Notes: generated by a model not told the origin, from the sequence alone. A stretch of 57,692 bases of DNA from Sphingomonadales bacterium (GCA_028870315.1 JAGWPW010000051.1:1-57692); one strand, 5' to 3'. Positions 17,617 through 26,102 are shown, numbered from the stretch's first letter. Numbers and translations are program-made.

Positions 17617-18882
17617 CTAAAACGTCGTCGCGCTCTCGATCGGCGGGTCACCGCGATGCGCGGTGGCGTAGGCTTGCGCCGCCTTGAGCACGCGCATCAT
17701 GTTGCCGCTGGCGAGCTTTTCGAGATCGCCCTCGCTCCAGCCGCGCCGGGCAAGCTCGGTGAACAGCGCGGGGTAGGTCGAGACGTCCTCCATGCCGCGG
17801 GTGGTGATCTCGATGCCGTCGAAATCGCCGCCCAGCCCGACATGGTCGTGACCGATCAGCGCGGCGATGTGATCGATGTGATCGGCAACCTCGGCCAGGC
17901 TCGCCTCGGGGCGCGGGTTGGCCTGTTGCCAGGCGGCGAGCGCGGCCGCTGCCGCCGCGGGATCGCAGGGGGCAAGCGCCTTGCCGCGTGCCTCCTCGGC
18001 GGCGCGGGCGGCACTCCAGCGGCGCACCGCCTCGCTGACATAGGGCGGATAGCTGTTCACCATGATGATCCCGCCATTGGCCTTGAGCAGGCGCAGCACA
18101 TCATCGGGGGCGTTGCGCGGGCTTGCATCGAGCGCGAAGGCGCCCGAATGGCTGAACATCACCGGCGCGCCTGCGACCGCCAGCGCGGCGCGCATGGTCT
18201 CGGCGCTGACATGGCTCAGATCGACGAGCATGCCGAGCCGCTGCATCTCGCGCACCACGTCGCGGCCGAACGGGGTGAGCCCGTGATGCGCGGGCGCATC
18301 GGTGGCGCTATCGGCCCAGGCGGTGTTCCGGAAGTGGGTGAGCGTCATGTAGCGCACGCCCAGCGCATACATCTGGCGCAGCACGCCAAGCGAGCCGCCG
18401 ATCGCATGGCCGCCCTCCATGCCAAGCAGCGAGGCGATCCGCCCCGCCCGCCACGCAGCCGCCACGTCCTGCGCGCTCGCGGCGAATTGCAGATCGTCGG
18501 GATAGCGGGCGATCAGCCGCTTCATCACGTCGATCTGTTCGAGCGTCGCCTGCACCGCCTGCGGTTCGGGCAGCTGTGCCGAGACAAAGACCGACCAGAA
18601 CTGCGCGCCGACATGGCCGCGGCGCAGCCGGGCAAGATCGGTCTGCATTGCCGGCAGCGGCGTGCCGTCTTCAGCCCTCGCGGTATCGGTGGTGCTGGCG
18701 GTATCGCGAAAGTCGAACCCGTCGAGCCGGTCCTTGCGCCTGACGCGCAGCTGCTCGGCAACGTCATTGTGCCCGTCCCAGACCGGCGCCGCGCGCAGCG
18801 CCGCAAGCGCCACCTCGGCCGGCGGCGGCGCGGCGGCGATCGACAGCATGGCGGCGGCAACAAGCGCGGAACAACGAGGCAT
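17617..18882 (-). CDS. Membrane dipeptidase, peptidase family M19
   Basis: 421 aa with a signal peptide (MPRCSALVAAAMLSIAAAPP). A zinc-dependent amidohydrolase-fold dipeptidase, probably periplasmic. Metal-binding motifs are WDGHNDV (HxD), the bridging glutamate in LLGMEGGHAIGG, the SHVSAETM and FSHSGAFALD histidines, and GLGGDFDGIE near the end, all standard for renal-dipeptidase-like enzymes (family knowledge). It could act on dipeptides or D-amino-acid peptides. It stands between the PEP-CTERM unit and a membrane protein gene, with 41 bp to the latter on the same strand. Confidence 0.93.
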   Translation of the reverse strand: MPRCSALVAAAMLSIAAAPPPAEVALAALRAAPVWDGHNDVAEQLRVRRKDRLDGFDFRDTASTTDTARAEDGTPLPAMQTDLARLRRGHVGAQFWSVFVSAQLPEPQAVQATLEQIDVMKRLIARYPDDLQFAASAQDVAAAWRAGRIASLLGMEGGHAIGGSLGVLRQMYALGVRYMTLTHFRNTAWADSATDAPAHHGLTPFGRDVVREMQRLGMLVDLSHVSAETMRAALAVAGAPVMFSHSGAFALDASPRNAPDDVLRLLKANGGIIMVNSYPPYVSEAVRRWSAARAAEEARGKALAPCDPAAAAAALAAWQQANPRPEASLAEVADHIDHIAALIGHDHVGLGGDFDGIEITTRGMEDVSTYPALFTELARRGWSEGDLEKLASGNMMRVLKAAQAYATAHRGDPPIESATTF

Positions 18883-18923
18883 GGCCGCAGCAAAGGCGAT
18901 CCGCGCGCCGCGCGCAAGCCCGA

Positions 18924-19589
18924 TCAGGCGGCGGTGCCGCGCAATTGGTCGAGCGTTTCGCGCAAATTGGCGATCGCCGCCGCGCGCGCGTGGTGCTGCG
19001 CGGGGCTGTCCCGGGCCACAGGCGGCGAATCGAGGCCACGGGACTGCAAGGCGATGGCGAGCCGTTCGATCAGTTCCACCAGGGACAGCTCGCCCGGATG
19101 CGCGCCGGCGATCCGTTCGGCCGCGCTTCGCGCCGGCGCGGGCACCGGATCGCCGTCCGCCCGCGGCGCGGCGCTTGCCAGCGATTCGGCGGGGATCAAC
19201 TCCTCATGCGCCGAAACCGGCCGGCGCGGCGGCGCATCGGGATGGGCATCGCGCGCGCGCACCCGATAGGCGCCGGCATCGGGCGATGCGTCGGCGGCAG
19301 GGCGCGTCGGCCGCGCGAGCAGCCGGGCGACGCCTCGCCCGAGCAAGGCGCCCGGCACGGCAAGCCCCAGCGCGAACAGCATCCTTGCGCCATGGCCAAG
19401 CGGCGGCGCCGCCATGGGAAGAAGGCGCACAAATCCGCTGGCCAGCACCCAGCGCTCGAACAGCGCGGCCCGCACCGCGAGGCTCGACAGGCCGAACAAT
19501 GCCGCGGTCCACAGCGTCACCGCCGGCACGAACAGCGCATGCCCGGTCAGCGGCGGGGTGTTCGACGCGGGGCGAAAGCGCGTTTTCAA
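18924..19589 (-). CDS. Hypothetical membrane protein, probable TTG start
   Basis: About 221 aa. No family recognised. There is no ATG before the first membrane region except one far upstream that would overlap the glycosyltransferase gene; the TTG at 19587-19589 avoids the overlap but its ribosome site is weak, so the start is uncertain. Two or three membrane helices lie in the first 110 residues (ALFVPAVTLWTAALFGLSSL, LFALGLAVPGALLGRGVARL). The rest is a cytoplasmic tail rich in Pro, Ala and Arg, ending in a helical segment (LSLVELIERLAIALQSRG ... IANLRETLDQL). It follows the exosortase-linked glycosyltransferase by 35 bp, so it may belong to the same operon and polysaccharide system. Confidence 0.6.
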   Translation of the reverse strand: MKTRFRPASNTPPLTGHALFVPAVTLWTAALFGLSSLAVRAALFERWVLASGFVRLLPMAAPPLGHGARMLFALGLAVPGALLGRGVARLLARPTRPAADASPDAGAYRVRARDAHPDAPPRRPVSAHEELIPAESLASAAPRADGDPVPAPARSAAERIAGAHPGELSLVELIERLAIALQSRGLDSPPVARDSPAQHHARAAAIANLRETLDQLRGTAA

Positions 19590-19624
19590 GGTGTCAATCC
19601 CGAAGCAGGCGGCCGCGCCCGCGC

Positions 19625-20854
19625 TCAGGCGGCCGCGGACAGGGTGGGTTTCGCGGCCGTGCCTAGCAAGCCTTGGTAAACGGTGCGATAATTTTGCCCG
19701 TTTCGCGCCCAATCATGGTGCTGCGCGACATGCGCGCGCGCCCGCGCCCGGCGCACCTCCCACAGCGTGCGGTCGGACAGCAGCGCAACCAGCGCCTCGG
19801 CGCAGGCCGCCGGCGAATCGGGGGTGAACAGCGTTCCGGTCAGCCCGTCGCGGATCAGCTCGCGATGGCCGCCGACATCGGAAGCGGCGACCAGCCGGCC
19901 CTGCGCCATGGCCTCCAGCGGCTTGAGCGGGGTGACGAGATCGGTCAGCCGGCTGCGCTTGCGCGGATAGGCGAGCACATCGCACAGCGCGTAATAGCGC
20001 TCGACCTCGTGGTGCGGCACCCGGCCGACGAAGCGGATCGCGCCATGCGCCGGCGACCGGGCGGCGGCGGCGCGCAGCATGTCCTCGCGCGGGCCACCGC
20101 CGACCAGCAGCAGCCGCGCGCCGGGCAGCCGGGCGGTGACCGCCGGCATCGCCGCGATCAGATCATCGAGCCCCTCGTAATCATAGAAGCTGCCGATGAA
20201 GCCGATCACCGGCCCGTCGCCGAGCGTCCATTGCCCGGCAAGCGCGGGATCGCGCGCGGGCGGAGTGCCGAACAGCGACAGATCGACGCCGTTCATCATC
20301 ACCGAGATCCTTGCGCCGTCATGGCCCCGGCCGATGAGATCACGGCGCAGCCCCTCGCAGATCGTCACCACCGCGCCGGCGCCGGCGACGACGTGGTTTT
20401 CAAGGCTGCGGGTCGCCTGATATCTGACCGAGGCTTCGCGACCGGTGCCATTGCCGACCGCGGCATCCTCCCAGAAGGCGCGAATCTCATAGACCAGCGG
20501 CAGGCCGCGGCGGCGCGCGACGCGCAGCGCCGCCATGCCGCAAAGCGCGGGCGAATGGGCATGGAGCAGATCGGGGCGCCATGCGTCGCACAAGCGCTCG
20601 ATAGCCTGCGCCAGCCGGCCGATCTCGCGCCATTCGCGCCAGCCGGCCGGGCCGGCGGCATCGCCCTGGCAGCGGTGGAACACCAGCCCCTCTATGGTTT
20701 CGACCTCGGGCCCCGCGCGGTGATGGCGCAGGCCGGTGATCGCGCGCACCTCAAGCCCCATCGCCTGCTGGGAAAGGAGGATCGCGCGGGTACGAAACGC
20801 ATAGCCGCTGTGCAGCGGCAGCGAATGATCGAGCACATGCAGGATGCGGGCCAT
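19625..20854 (-). CDS. Glycosyltransferase, exosortase-A-system type (GT4)
   Basis: 409 aa, ATG at 20852-20854. The N-terminus ARILHVLDHSLPLHSGYAFR is the hallmark of the PEP-CTERM/exosortase-A-associated glycosyltransferases (family knowledge). The GT-B fold is supported by LLHAHSPALCGMAAL, the MMNGVDLSLF segment, VIGFIGSFYDYEGLDDLI, and the nucleotide-binding E-x7-E-like region PLKPLEAMAQGRLVAASDVGG. It should add a sugar during extracellular polysaccharide synthesis. It is divergent from a small membrane protein and the O-antigen-ligase-like gene, the other exosortase-A-type gene here. Confidence 0.88.
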   Translation of the reverse strand: MARILHVLDHSLPLHSGYAFRTRAILLSQQAMGLEVRAITGLRHHRAGPEVETIEGLVFHRCQGDAAGPAGWREWREIGRLAQAIERLCDAWRPDLLHAHSPALCGMAALRVARRRGLPLVYEIRAFWEDAAVGNGTGREASVRYQATRSLENHVVAGAGAVVTICEGLRRDLIGRGHDGARISVMMNGVDLSLFGTPPARDPALAGQWTLGDGPVIGFIGSFYDYEGLDDLIAAMPAVTARLPGARLLLVGGGPREDMLRAAAARSPAHGAIRFVGRVPHHEVERYYALCDVLAYPRKRSRLTDLVTPLKPLEAMAQGRLVAASDVGGHRELIRDGLTGTLFTPDSPAACAEALVALLSDRTLWEVRRARARAHVAQHHDWARNGQNYRTVYQGLLGTAAKPTLSAAA

Positions 20855-20949
20855 CACGCCATGCTAGCGCGACAGGCTTAACGCAGCGTCAACCCCGATC
20901 GCCTAGAGCAATGCGCGACGCGCAAGACGCATCGCGACAGGCGGCCGGG

Positions 20950-21099
20950 ATGATTGACGACTTCGCGATCGGTTTGACGCATCTGCTGCTGCTCATCGCC
21001 GCCTGGCGGCTGCTGCGCCGCGACGATCTCGACGCCGACCCGCGCGACGAAACCCCTGCGCCCGCCCCGCCGCGCCGCGGCCGGATGCGCCGTGCTTAG
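20950..21099 (+). CDS. Small single-helix membrane protein
   Basis: 49 aa: a hydrophobic helix (IGLTHLLLLIAAWRLL) followed by a charged, then proline-rich tail (RDDLDADPRDE, PAPAPPRRGR). The ATG at 20950 follows CGGCCGGG, a modest ribosome site. Its stop overlaps the GTG start of the ligase-like gene by eight bases, which suggests translational coupling and supports it being real. Codon pattern is like its neighbours. Function unknown; it may be an accessory subunit of the polymerase/ligase. Confidence 0.5.
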   Translation: MIDDFAIGLTHLLLLIAAWRLLRRDDLDADPRDETPAPAPPRRGRMRRA

Positions 21100-22471
21100 C
21101 CTGGGCATCGCCGCCTTCCTCGCGGCCTTCCTGCTGATGGGGTTGCGGCGCCCGTTCCTGTGGGTGCTGTGCTATCTTTATGTCGATATCGTCGCGCCGC
21201 AGAAATTCATCCCGATCCTCGCGGGCGCGCCGCTGTCCTTCGTCACCTTCATGCTCGCCGGGGTGGCCTGGGCGCTGGTCGATCGCGGCGCCGGCACGCG
21301 CTTCACGCCGCGTCAGGGGCTGATCCTGCTGCTGCTCGTCTGGTGCGCGCTGACCACCCATTTCGCGCAGTTTCCCGCCGCTGCCGCGACGAAATGGGCG
21401 TGGGTGTGGAAGGCGCTGGTGTTTGCGATTTTCCTGCCGCTGACCCTGCGCACCCGGCTGCGCATCGAGGCGGCGGCGCTGGTGATGGTGCTGTCCGCGG
21501 CGGCGATCGTCGTCTCGGGCGCGCTCAAGACGCTGACTTCGGGCGGCGGCTATGGCCTTCTCCATTTCTTCGTCAACGACAACACCGGGCTTTACGAAGG
21601 CTCGACGCTGTCGATGGCGGCGATCGCGATCATCCCGCTGATCCTGTGGCTGGCGAAATTCGGCACGATCCTGCCGCCCTCGAAACCGCTGCGGCTTGCG
21701 GCCTGGGGCCTTGTCGCCTGCTGCCTGCTGATCCCGGTCGGCACGGTGGCGCGCACCGGGCTGATCTGTGCGGGGCTGCTCGCGGTGGTGATGCTACGCA
21801 GCGTCCGGCGCCGCGCGCTTTATCTCGTCGGGCTGGCCGGCGCGGTGCTGCTGGCGCTGCCGCTGCTGCCCGCAAGCTACACCGAGCGCATGGGCACGAT
21901 CGGCCATCATGAAGCCGATGAATCCGCCTCGACGCGGGTGGCGGTGTGGAAATGGACGCTCGGCTATGTCGCCGAGCATCCGCTCGGCGGCGGCTTCCAG
22001 GCCTATCTCGGCAACCACCTGAAGATCGAGACGCGCGGCGTTGACAGCAGCGGCGCGGGCAGCGTCGAGGCGGTGAACGTGCAGAACACCACCGACAACG
22101 CCCGCGCGTTTCACTCCGCCTATTTCGAGATGCTGGGCGAGCAGGGCTGGCCCGGGCTCGCGCTGTGGCTGACGCTCCAGATTTCCGGGCTCGTCCAGCT
22201 CGAATCGGTGCAGCGCCGGCTGCGCCGCGCGCCGCTTGCCATCGACCGGCGCGATGGGGCGCTCGCGCTCGCGCTCCAGCAGGGCCATATCGTCTATCTG
22301 TTCGGGGCGCTGTTCGTCGGCATCGCCTATCAGCCGTTCATCTTCATGCTCATCGGCATCCAGGTGGCACTGGTCGAAAACGTGCGCCGCCGCCTCATGC
22401 CGGGCAAGCCTCGTGACGAGAAGCGGGCGATGCCGCTGCCCGCCGGCGCCGCGCCGCTTCGCGCCCCATGA
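21092..22471 (+). CDS. O-antigen ligase/polymerase-like membrane protein, exosortase-A-associated type
   Basis: 459 aa, GTG start, about eleven membrane helices. The opening LGLRRPFLWVLCYLY-like region and the block TKWAWVWKALVFAIFLPLTL, then GSTLSMAAIAIIPLILW, resemble the putative O-glycosylation ligases linked to exosortase A. The Wzy_C-type loop includes STRVAVWKWTLGYVAEHPLG and FHSAYFEMLGEQGWPGLALW, with the conserved histidine in H-S-A-Y. It probably polymerises or transfers an extracellular glycan. The exosortase gene itself is not in the window. Confidence 0.85.
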   Translation: MLSLGIAAFLAAFLLMGLRRPFLWVLCYLYVDIVAPQKFIPILAGAPLSFVTFMLAGVAWALVDRGAGTRFTPRQGLILLLLVWCALTTHFAQFPAAAATKWAWVWKALVFAIFLPLTLRTRLRIEAAALVMVLSAAAIVVSGALKTLTSGGGYGLLHFFVNDNTGLYEGSTLSMAAIAIIPLILWLAKFGTILPPSKPLRLAAWGLVACCLLIPVGTVARTGLICAGLLAVVMLRSVRRRALYLVGLAGAVLLALPLLPASYTERMGTIGHHEADESASTRVAVWKWTLGYVAEHPLGGGFQAYLGNHLKIETRGVDSSGAGSVEAVNVQNTTDNARAFHSAYFEMLGEQGWPGLALWLTLQISGLVQLESVQRRLRRAPLAIDRRDGALALALQQGHIVYLFGALFVGIAYQPFIFMLIGIQVALVENVRRRLMPGKPRDEKRAMPLPAGAAPLRAP

Positions 22472-22522
22472 CCGGTGCCGGTCCTTAACCTTTGGGCAAC
22501 GTTCTGGCGTCAGAATGAACGC

Positions 22523-22630
22523 ATGACCCACGCTGTATATCGCCTGCTGCACGAAGGACTGGGTGGCCTGCTGGTCTATGGCTGCGCCGCGATCCTCGCC
22601 ACCGCGAGCCCGCTGCTGGCACACGGCTGA
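22523..22630 (+). CDS. Possible 35-aa membrane microprotein
   Basis: A short frame from ATG 22523 to TGA 22630 encodes MTHAVYRLLHEGLGGLLVYG and a hydrophobic stretch AILATASPLLAHG. It could form one membrane helix. There is no clear Shine-Dalgarno sequence and it lies between the ligase-like gene and an intergenic palindrome. Reported because hydrophobic microproteins are easily missed; the call is weak. Confidence 0.25.
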   Translation: MTHAVYRLLHEGLGGLLVYGCAAILATASPLLAHG

Positions 22631-22638
22631 AAATCAGG

Positions 22639-22683
22639 GCACCGCGCCAAAAGGCGAGCGCCGGGGTTCGGCAAAAGCGATGC
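22639..22683. repeat. Palindromic intergenic repeat (REP-like), degenerate copy 2
   Basis: This 45-bp segment aligns with the element at 8229-8274: GCACCGCGCC in place of GCATCGCGCC on the left, and TTCGGCAAAAGCGATGCGA nearly identical on the right. Left-arm pairing has been lost by mutation (GCACCGC against GCGATGC). It lies between the ligase-like gene and a convergent secreted protein gene. Confidence 0.6.
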
Positions 22684-22717
22684 GAAACCGCGCGACCGGG
22701 CGCCTATCCGTCCGGGC

Positions 22718-23584
22718 TCAAAGCCCCGGAACCGACGGGCAGGGCCCGAGATCGGCAAGCACCTGCGCGTAATCGGCCGCCGCCTGCGCGCGGTCCTCGG
22801 CGGTGCCCGAGACATTGACCCCGGCGGGCAACTGGCGCGGCAAGCCGCAGGCCAGCCGATATGTGGCGAGCGTGTCGGGGGCGGGGGGACGGCCGCTCGC
22901 ATCGACCACTTCGGAAAATGACACGCTCCAGCCAGCCGGCTGGCCGGGGCGATGCGTCACGGTGATCGCGGCGGGGCCATGGCTGGCGGTGACGAGGAAG
23001 AACTGCGCCTGGCCCTCGCCGCTCAGCGTGCCGGGCACATAGATCGCCTCGCTCACCCCGGTCACGCGCGGCGGCGCGTCATCGGCGGCAAGCGCCGCCA
23101 GCACCGCGCCGACGCGCTGTTCGAGCGGCGCCGCGGTTTCGAGCCCGGCGGTCGGGGCGACAAGTTGCAGCATCGCCGGATTGCCGGCGACCGGACGGGC
23201 GAACAGCAGCAGGTGCTGCTTTGCCAGCGGCGGCAGCCGGCCCTTCACCCCCTGCGGCACATCGACGAGGAAGGAAAGCAGCGGCGCCGCGGGCAGCGCG
23301 CCCTTCAGCGCCGCGAGCGGCCGGGCGACGACATAGGCGCGCATCATGCCCGCGCCCACGTCGCGCGCGCGCGCCGGATCGAGCGCGATTGCCTTCCTGA
23401 CCTCGACGGTCAGCACCAGCGGCGCGGCCGAAACGAGCGCGACGAGCGTCCCGAAGCGCGGCGATGAATCCGCGACCGCCGCCGCCGGCGCATCCCCGGC
23501 GGCGCCGGCGCGAATCGGCGGCGCGGCCAGCGCGAGCGCTGCCGCCAGCATCGGCAGCGCGCGATTGGCAAAGCGGCGGCGCAT
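22718..23584 (-). CDS. Hypothetical exported protein
   Basis: 288 aa. I chose the ATG at 23582-23584 because it follows GGGAG and opens a signal peptide (RRRFANRALPMLAAALALAA). No family recognised. The mature protein has a hydrophobic beta-rich core (LVLTVEVRKAIAL, LLSFLVDVPQGVKGRLPPL, KQHLLLFARPV) and two cysteines near the C-terminus (LACGLPRQL, LGPCPSVPGL) that could form a disulfide. The order of those segments suggests one globular periplasmic domain. It converges on the ligase-like gene and is divergent from tonB, so the neighbours give no role. Confidence 0.75.
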   Translation of the reverse strand: MRRRFANRALPMLAAALALAAPPIRAGAAGDAPAAAVADSSPRFGTLVALVSAAPLVLTVEVRKAIALDPARARDVGAGMMRAYVVARPLAALKGALPAAPLLSFLVDVPQGVKGRLPPLAKQHLLLFARPVAGNPAMLQLVAPTAGLETAAPLEQRVGAVLAALAADDAPPRVTGVSEAIYVPGTLSGEGQAQFFLVTASHGPAAITVTHRPGQPAGWSVSFSEVVDASGRPPAPDTLATYRLACGLPRQLPAGVNVSGTAEDRAQAAADYAQVLADLGPCPSVPGL

Positions 23585-23825
23585 CCTCGCATCTCCCTTG
23601 CGCAGGGTTGGAAACCCCCGCTTTGCGTCGGAATCCGGCCCGACACAACCGAATCGACAGCTAACCACGATCAGCAGGCGGTTTTGGCGTTGCGCGGGGG
23701 CAATGTCGCCGCTAAAGCACCGTCAACGCGGGCTGAAAAGCAACGGCTCCACCGGGCCCTCCGGGTTATTGCCCCGCTGGCCCAGAAATCCGGCAGGGTG
23801 GAAAATAAACAGGGCATTCTGGGGA

Positions 23826-23870
23826 CCGGCTAAAGCCGGCTTCAGGACGTGGCCGGGGCTTTGTCCCGGC
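23826..23870 (+). promoter_or_regulatory. Two hairpins in the tonB upstream region
   Basis: The 310-bp gap 23585-23894 has no gene. Near its right end are CCGGC-TAAA-GCCGG (23826-23839) and a 7-bp stem GCCGGGG / TCCCGGC (23852-23870, one G-T pair). They end 24 bp before the tonB start and would lie in the mRNA leader. Neither has a T run. They could influence translation or stability; no known riboswitch was recognised. Confidence 0.35.
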
Positions 23871-23894
23871 AGAATTATGGAGCGAAGAGGCTGA

Positions 23895-24548
23895 ATGGCA
23901 TACACTGATCAACGTATGAGCAGTAATCGGCTTACTGCGCTTGTCATCGTTGCCCTGATTCATGTCGTGGTCGGCTATATGCTTATCACCGGCCTTGCCT
24001 ATTCTGCCGCGCAGCAGATCATCAAGAAGGTGACGACGGTCGACATCAAGAAGGACGAGCCGAAGAAGCCGCCGCCACCCCCTCCCAAGCCCAAGGATCT
24101 TCCGCCGCCGCCGGTGGCGCCGCCGGTGAAGATCAATGTGGCGGTCACCCCGCCGCAGATCCAGACGGTGACCACGCCGCCGCCGCCCGCGCCGATCGTC
24201 GTGCTGCCGCCGCCCTCCGCGCCGCCGCCGCCGCCGCCGCCGCGGTTCACGCCGACAGGGCCGCAGCCGCGCGGCAATCCGGGCGACTGGGTGACCACCG
24301 ACGATTACCCCGCGCGGGCGCTGCGCGAAGAGCGCGCCGGCACCACCGGCATCCGGCTTTCGGTCGGCGCCGATGGCCGCGCCAGCGATTGCGAGGTGAC
24401 AAGCTCGAGCGGGAGCCCCGATCTCGACGAGGCCGCCTGCAGCTATGCCAAGCGCCGCGCGCGGTTCACGCCGGCGAAGGATGGCGATGGCAATGCCACT
24501 ACGGGCGCCTATTCGACCCGGATTCGCTGGGTCATTCCGAAAGATTGA
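23895..24548 (+). CDS. tonB: TonB energy transducer
   Basis: 217 aa, ATG behind GAAGAGG. One N-terminal membrane helix (LTALVIVALIHVVVGYMLI) with the histidine conserved in TonB, then a long proline/lysine-rich periplasmic spacer (KKPPPPPPKPKDLPPPP and more, about 55-115), then the C-terminal beta domain (YPARALREERAGTTGIRLSV, DEAACSYAKRRARFTPAKD). It couples the proton gradient, through ExbB-ExbD, to TonB-dependent outer-membrane receptors (family knowledge). First gene of the operon tonB-exbB-exbD-exbD. Confidence 0.94.
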   Translation: MAYTDQRMSSNRLTALVIVALIHVVVGYMLITGLAYSAAQQIIKKVTTVDIKKDEPKKPPPPPPKPKDLPPPPVAPPVKINVAVTPPQIQTVTTPPPPAPIVVLPPPSAPPPPPPPRFTPTGPQPRGNPGDWVTTDDYPARALREERAGTTGIRLSVGADGRASDCEVTSSSGSPDLDEAACSYAKRRARFTPAKDGDGNATTGAYSTRIRWVIPKD

Positions 24549-24616
24549 CGGTTGCAGGGCACGGCGCCGGGCGCCGTGCCCATACGCTTTTTCAGTTTTC
24601 TTGAGAGGACTTACGC

Positions 24617-25411
24617 ATGCTTTTTCAACTCCTGGCCGCTGGCGCCGCCGCCAGCAACGCGGCCCCGCAGAACAAGTTCGGCTTCATGGAAGCCATGCAT
24701 CAGGGCGGCGCGATCTCGTGGTCGGTCGTCACCGTGCTCGGGATCATGTCGTTCGGCTCGTTCTTCATTCTGTTCACCAAGTGGTGGGACCAGTCGAAGA
24801 TCATGAAGCAGGCCCGCGATCTGCACACCACCTTCTGGCGCGCGCCGAGCCTGCGCGATGGCGCAGCCAAGCTCGACAAGAACAGCGCCTGGCGCCAGAT
24901 CGTCGATGACGGTCTGAACGCCGAGGACCAGCACGCCAAGATGACCGACTCGATGGAGGCGCATGACTGGCTGCACGGCACGCTCGCCCGGACCGAGGCG
25001 TTCATCAATGCGCGGCTGGCGCAGGGGCTGCCCTTCCTCGCGACCGTCGGCGCGACCGCGCCCTTCGTCGGGCTGTTCGGCACCGTCGTGGGCATCTATC
25101 GCGCGCTGATCGCGATCGGCATCGCCGGCTCGGCATCGATCGACAAGGTTGCCGGCCCGGTCGGCGAGGCGCTGATCATGACCGCGCTCGGCCTGCTCGT
25201 CGCGGTGCCCGCGGTGCTCGCCTACAACTACCTCCAGAGCCGCAACAAGCGCATCGCCGAGGCGCTCTCGGCCTTCTCGACCGACGTGCTGGCGAACATC
25301 AACTCGCGCGGCGCGATCAAGCCGCAGCACGCCGCTGCCGCAGCGATCAAGCCCGCGGCGGCGAAGGCGCCCGCGATGGCTGGCGGTTCGACCACCCCGC
25401 CCAAGCCCTGA
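24617..25411 (+). CDS. exbB: ExbB/TolQ/MotA-family proton channel protein
   Basis: 264 aa. Three membrane helices: one after the Ala/Asn-rich N-terminus (SWSVVTVLGIMSFGSFFILF), and a pair around FLATVGATAPFVGLFGTVVG and VGEALIMTALGLLVAVPAVL. The TVGATAPFVGLFGTVVGI motif is diagnostic of ExbB/TolQ. It forms the inner-membrane channel ring that holds ExbD and TonB. An Ala/Lys/Pro-rich tail extends beyond the core. It lies 68 bp after tonB; a hairpin follows it in the 128-bp gap before exbD. Confidence 0.94.
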   Translation: MLFQLLAAGAAASNAAPQNKFGFMEAMHQGGAISWSVVTVLGIMSFGSFFILFTKWWDQSKIMKQARDLHTTFWRAPSLRDGAAKLDKNSAWRQIVDDGLNAEDQHAKMTDSMEAHDWLHGTLARTEAFINARLAQGLPFLATVGATAPFVGLFGTVVGIYRALIAIGIAGSASIDKVAGPVGEALIMTALGLLVAVPAVLAYNYLQSRNKRIAEALSAFSTDVLANINSRGAIKPQHAAAAAIKPAAAKAPAMAGGSTTPPKP

Positions 25412-25416
25412 GGCGA

Positions 25417-25432
25417 GCCAGCCCCGGCTGGC
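25417..25432 (+). other. Hairpin between exbB and exbD
   Basis: GCCAGC-CCCG-GCTGGC lies 6 bp after the exbB stop. No T run follows. It may protect the upstream message or adjust relative expression of the channel and ExbD proteins; this is only suggested by position. The remaining bases to 25539 hold no gene. Confidence 0.35.
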
Positions 25433-25539
25433 CGGCAGCGCCGCCGGAAAAGGGCGGGATCGGAACGGGCCGACCGCGCGGCATGCAGCGGGGTCGCCCC
25501 TCCGTCCTCAAGGACAATGCACAAGGATAGGATGAGACA

Positions 25540-26076
25540 ATGGCGATTTCGGTAGGCGGCGCGGGGGTCCAGGAACGGCCCATGTCGGATATCAACACGA
25601 CGCCGCTCGTCGACGTGATGCTGGTGCTGCTGATCATCTTCCTGATCGCGGTGCCGGTGGCGATCCAGCAGATCCAGAAGCTTCGCATCCCGATCATGGT
25701 GTCGGTCGAATCGAAGAACAAGGTGGAGAACCTGCTGCTGACGGTCGCGACTACCGATGCCGCGGGGCGCAGCGCCGGCGATCCGGGCTATGAAGGCTCG
25801 TCGCGCGGCGGCGATTGCCGGGTCTATTTCAACAATATCACCCCGGTCACCTCGGATGAGCTGCGCGATCTCGCGTTCAAGCGGCTCGATGCCATCGTCA
25901 AGCGTGCCGGCGGCCCGGAAGCGCTGAAGGACGATCCGACCAAGATCCCGCAAGTCCATATCCGTGCCGACGTCAACGCCCCGTGGCGCTGCGTCGCGGG
26001 TGCGATCTACAACGTCCAGCTCTCGGGCTATCCGACCGTCGGCTTCATCTCGACCCCGGTCGATCCGAACGCCTGA
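25540..26076 (+). CDS. exbD: ExbD/TolR biopolymer transport protein, first copy
   Basis: 178 aa. One N-terminal membrane helix with the proton-binding aspartate in DINTTPLVDVMLVLLIIFLI, then a periplasmic domain (VENLLLTVATTDAAG ... VHIRADVNAPWRCVAGAIYN). The DINTTPLVDV motif is standard for ExbD. Two cysteines occur in the periplasmic part (RGGDCRVYF, PWRCVAG), possibly a disulfide, absent from the second copy. It is followed 26 bp later by a second ExbD gene. Confidence 0.93.
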   Translation: MAISVGGAGVQERPMSDINTTPLVDVMLVLLIIFLIAVPVAIQQIQKLRIPIMVSVESKNKVENLLLTVATTDAAGRSAGDPGYEGSSRGGDCRVYFNNITPVTSDELRDLAFKRLDAIVKRAGGPEALKDDPTKIPQVHIRADVNAPWRCVAGAIYNVQLSGYPTVGFISTPVDPNA

Positions 26077-26102
26077 CCCGCAGATTTCAGGAGTACCAAG
26101 CC

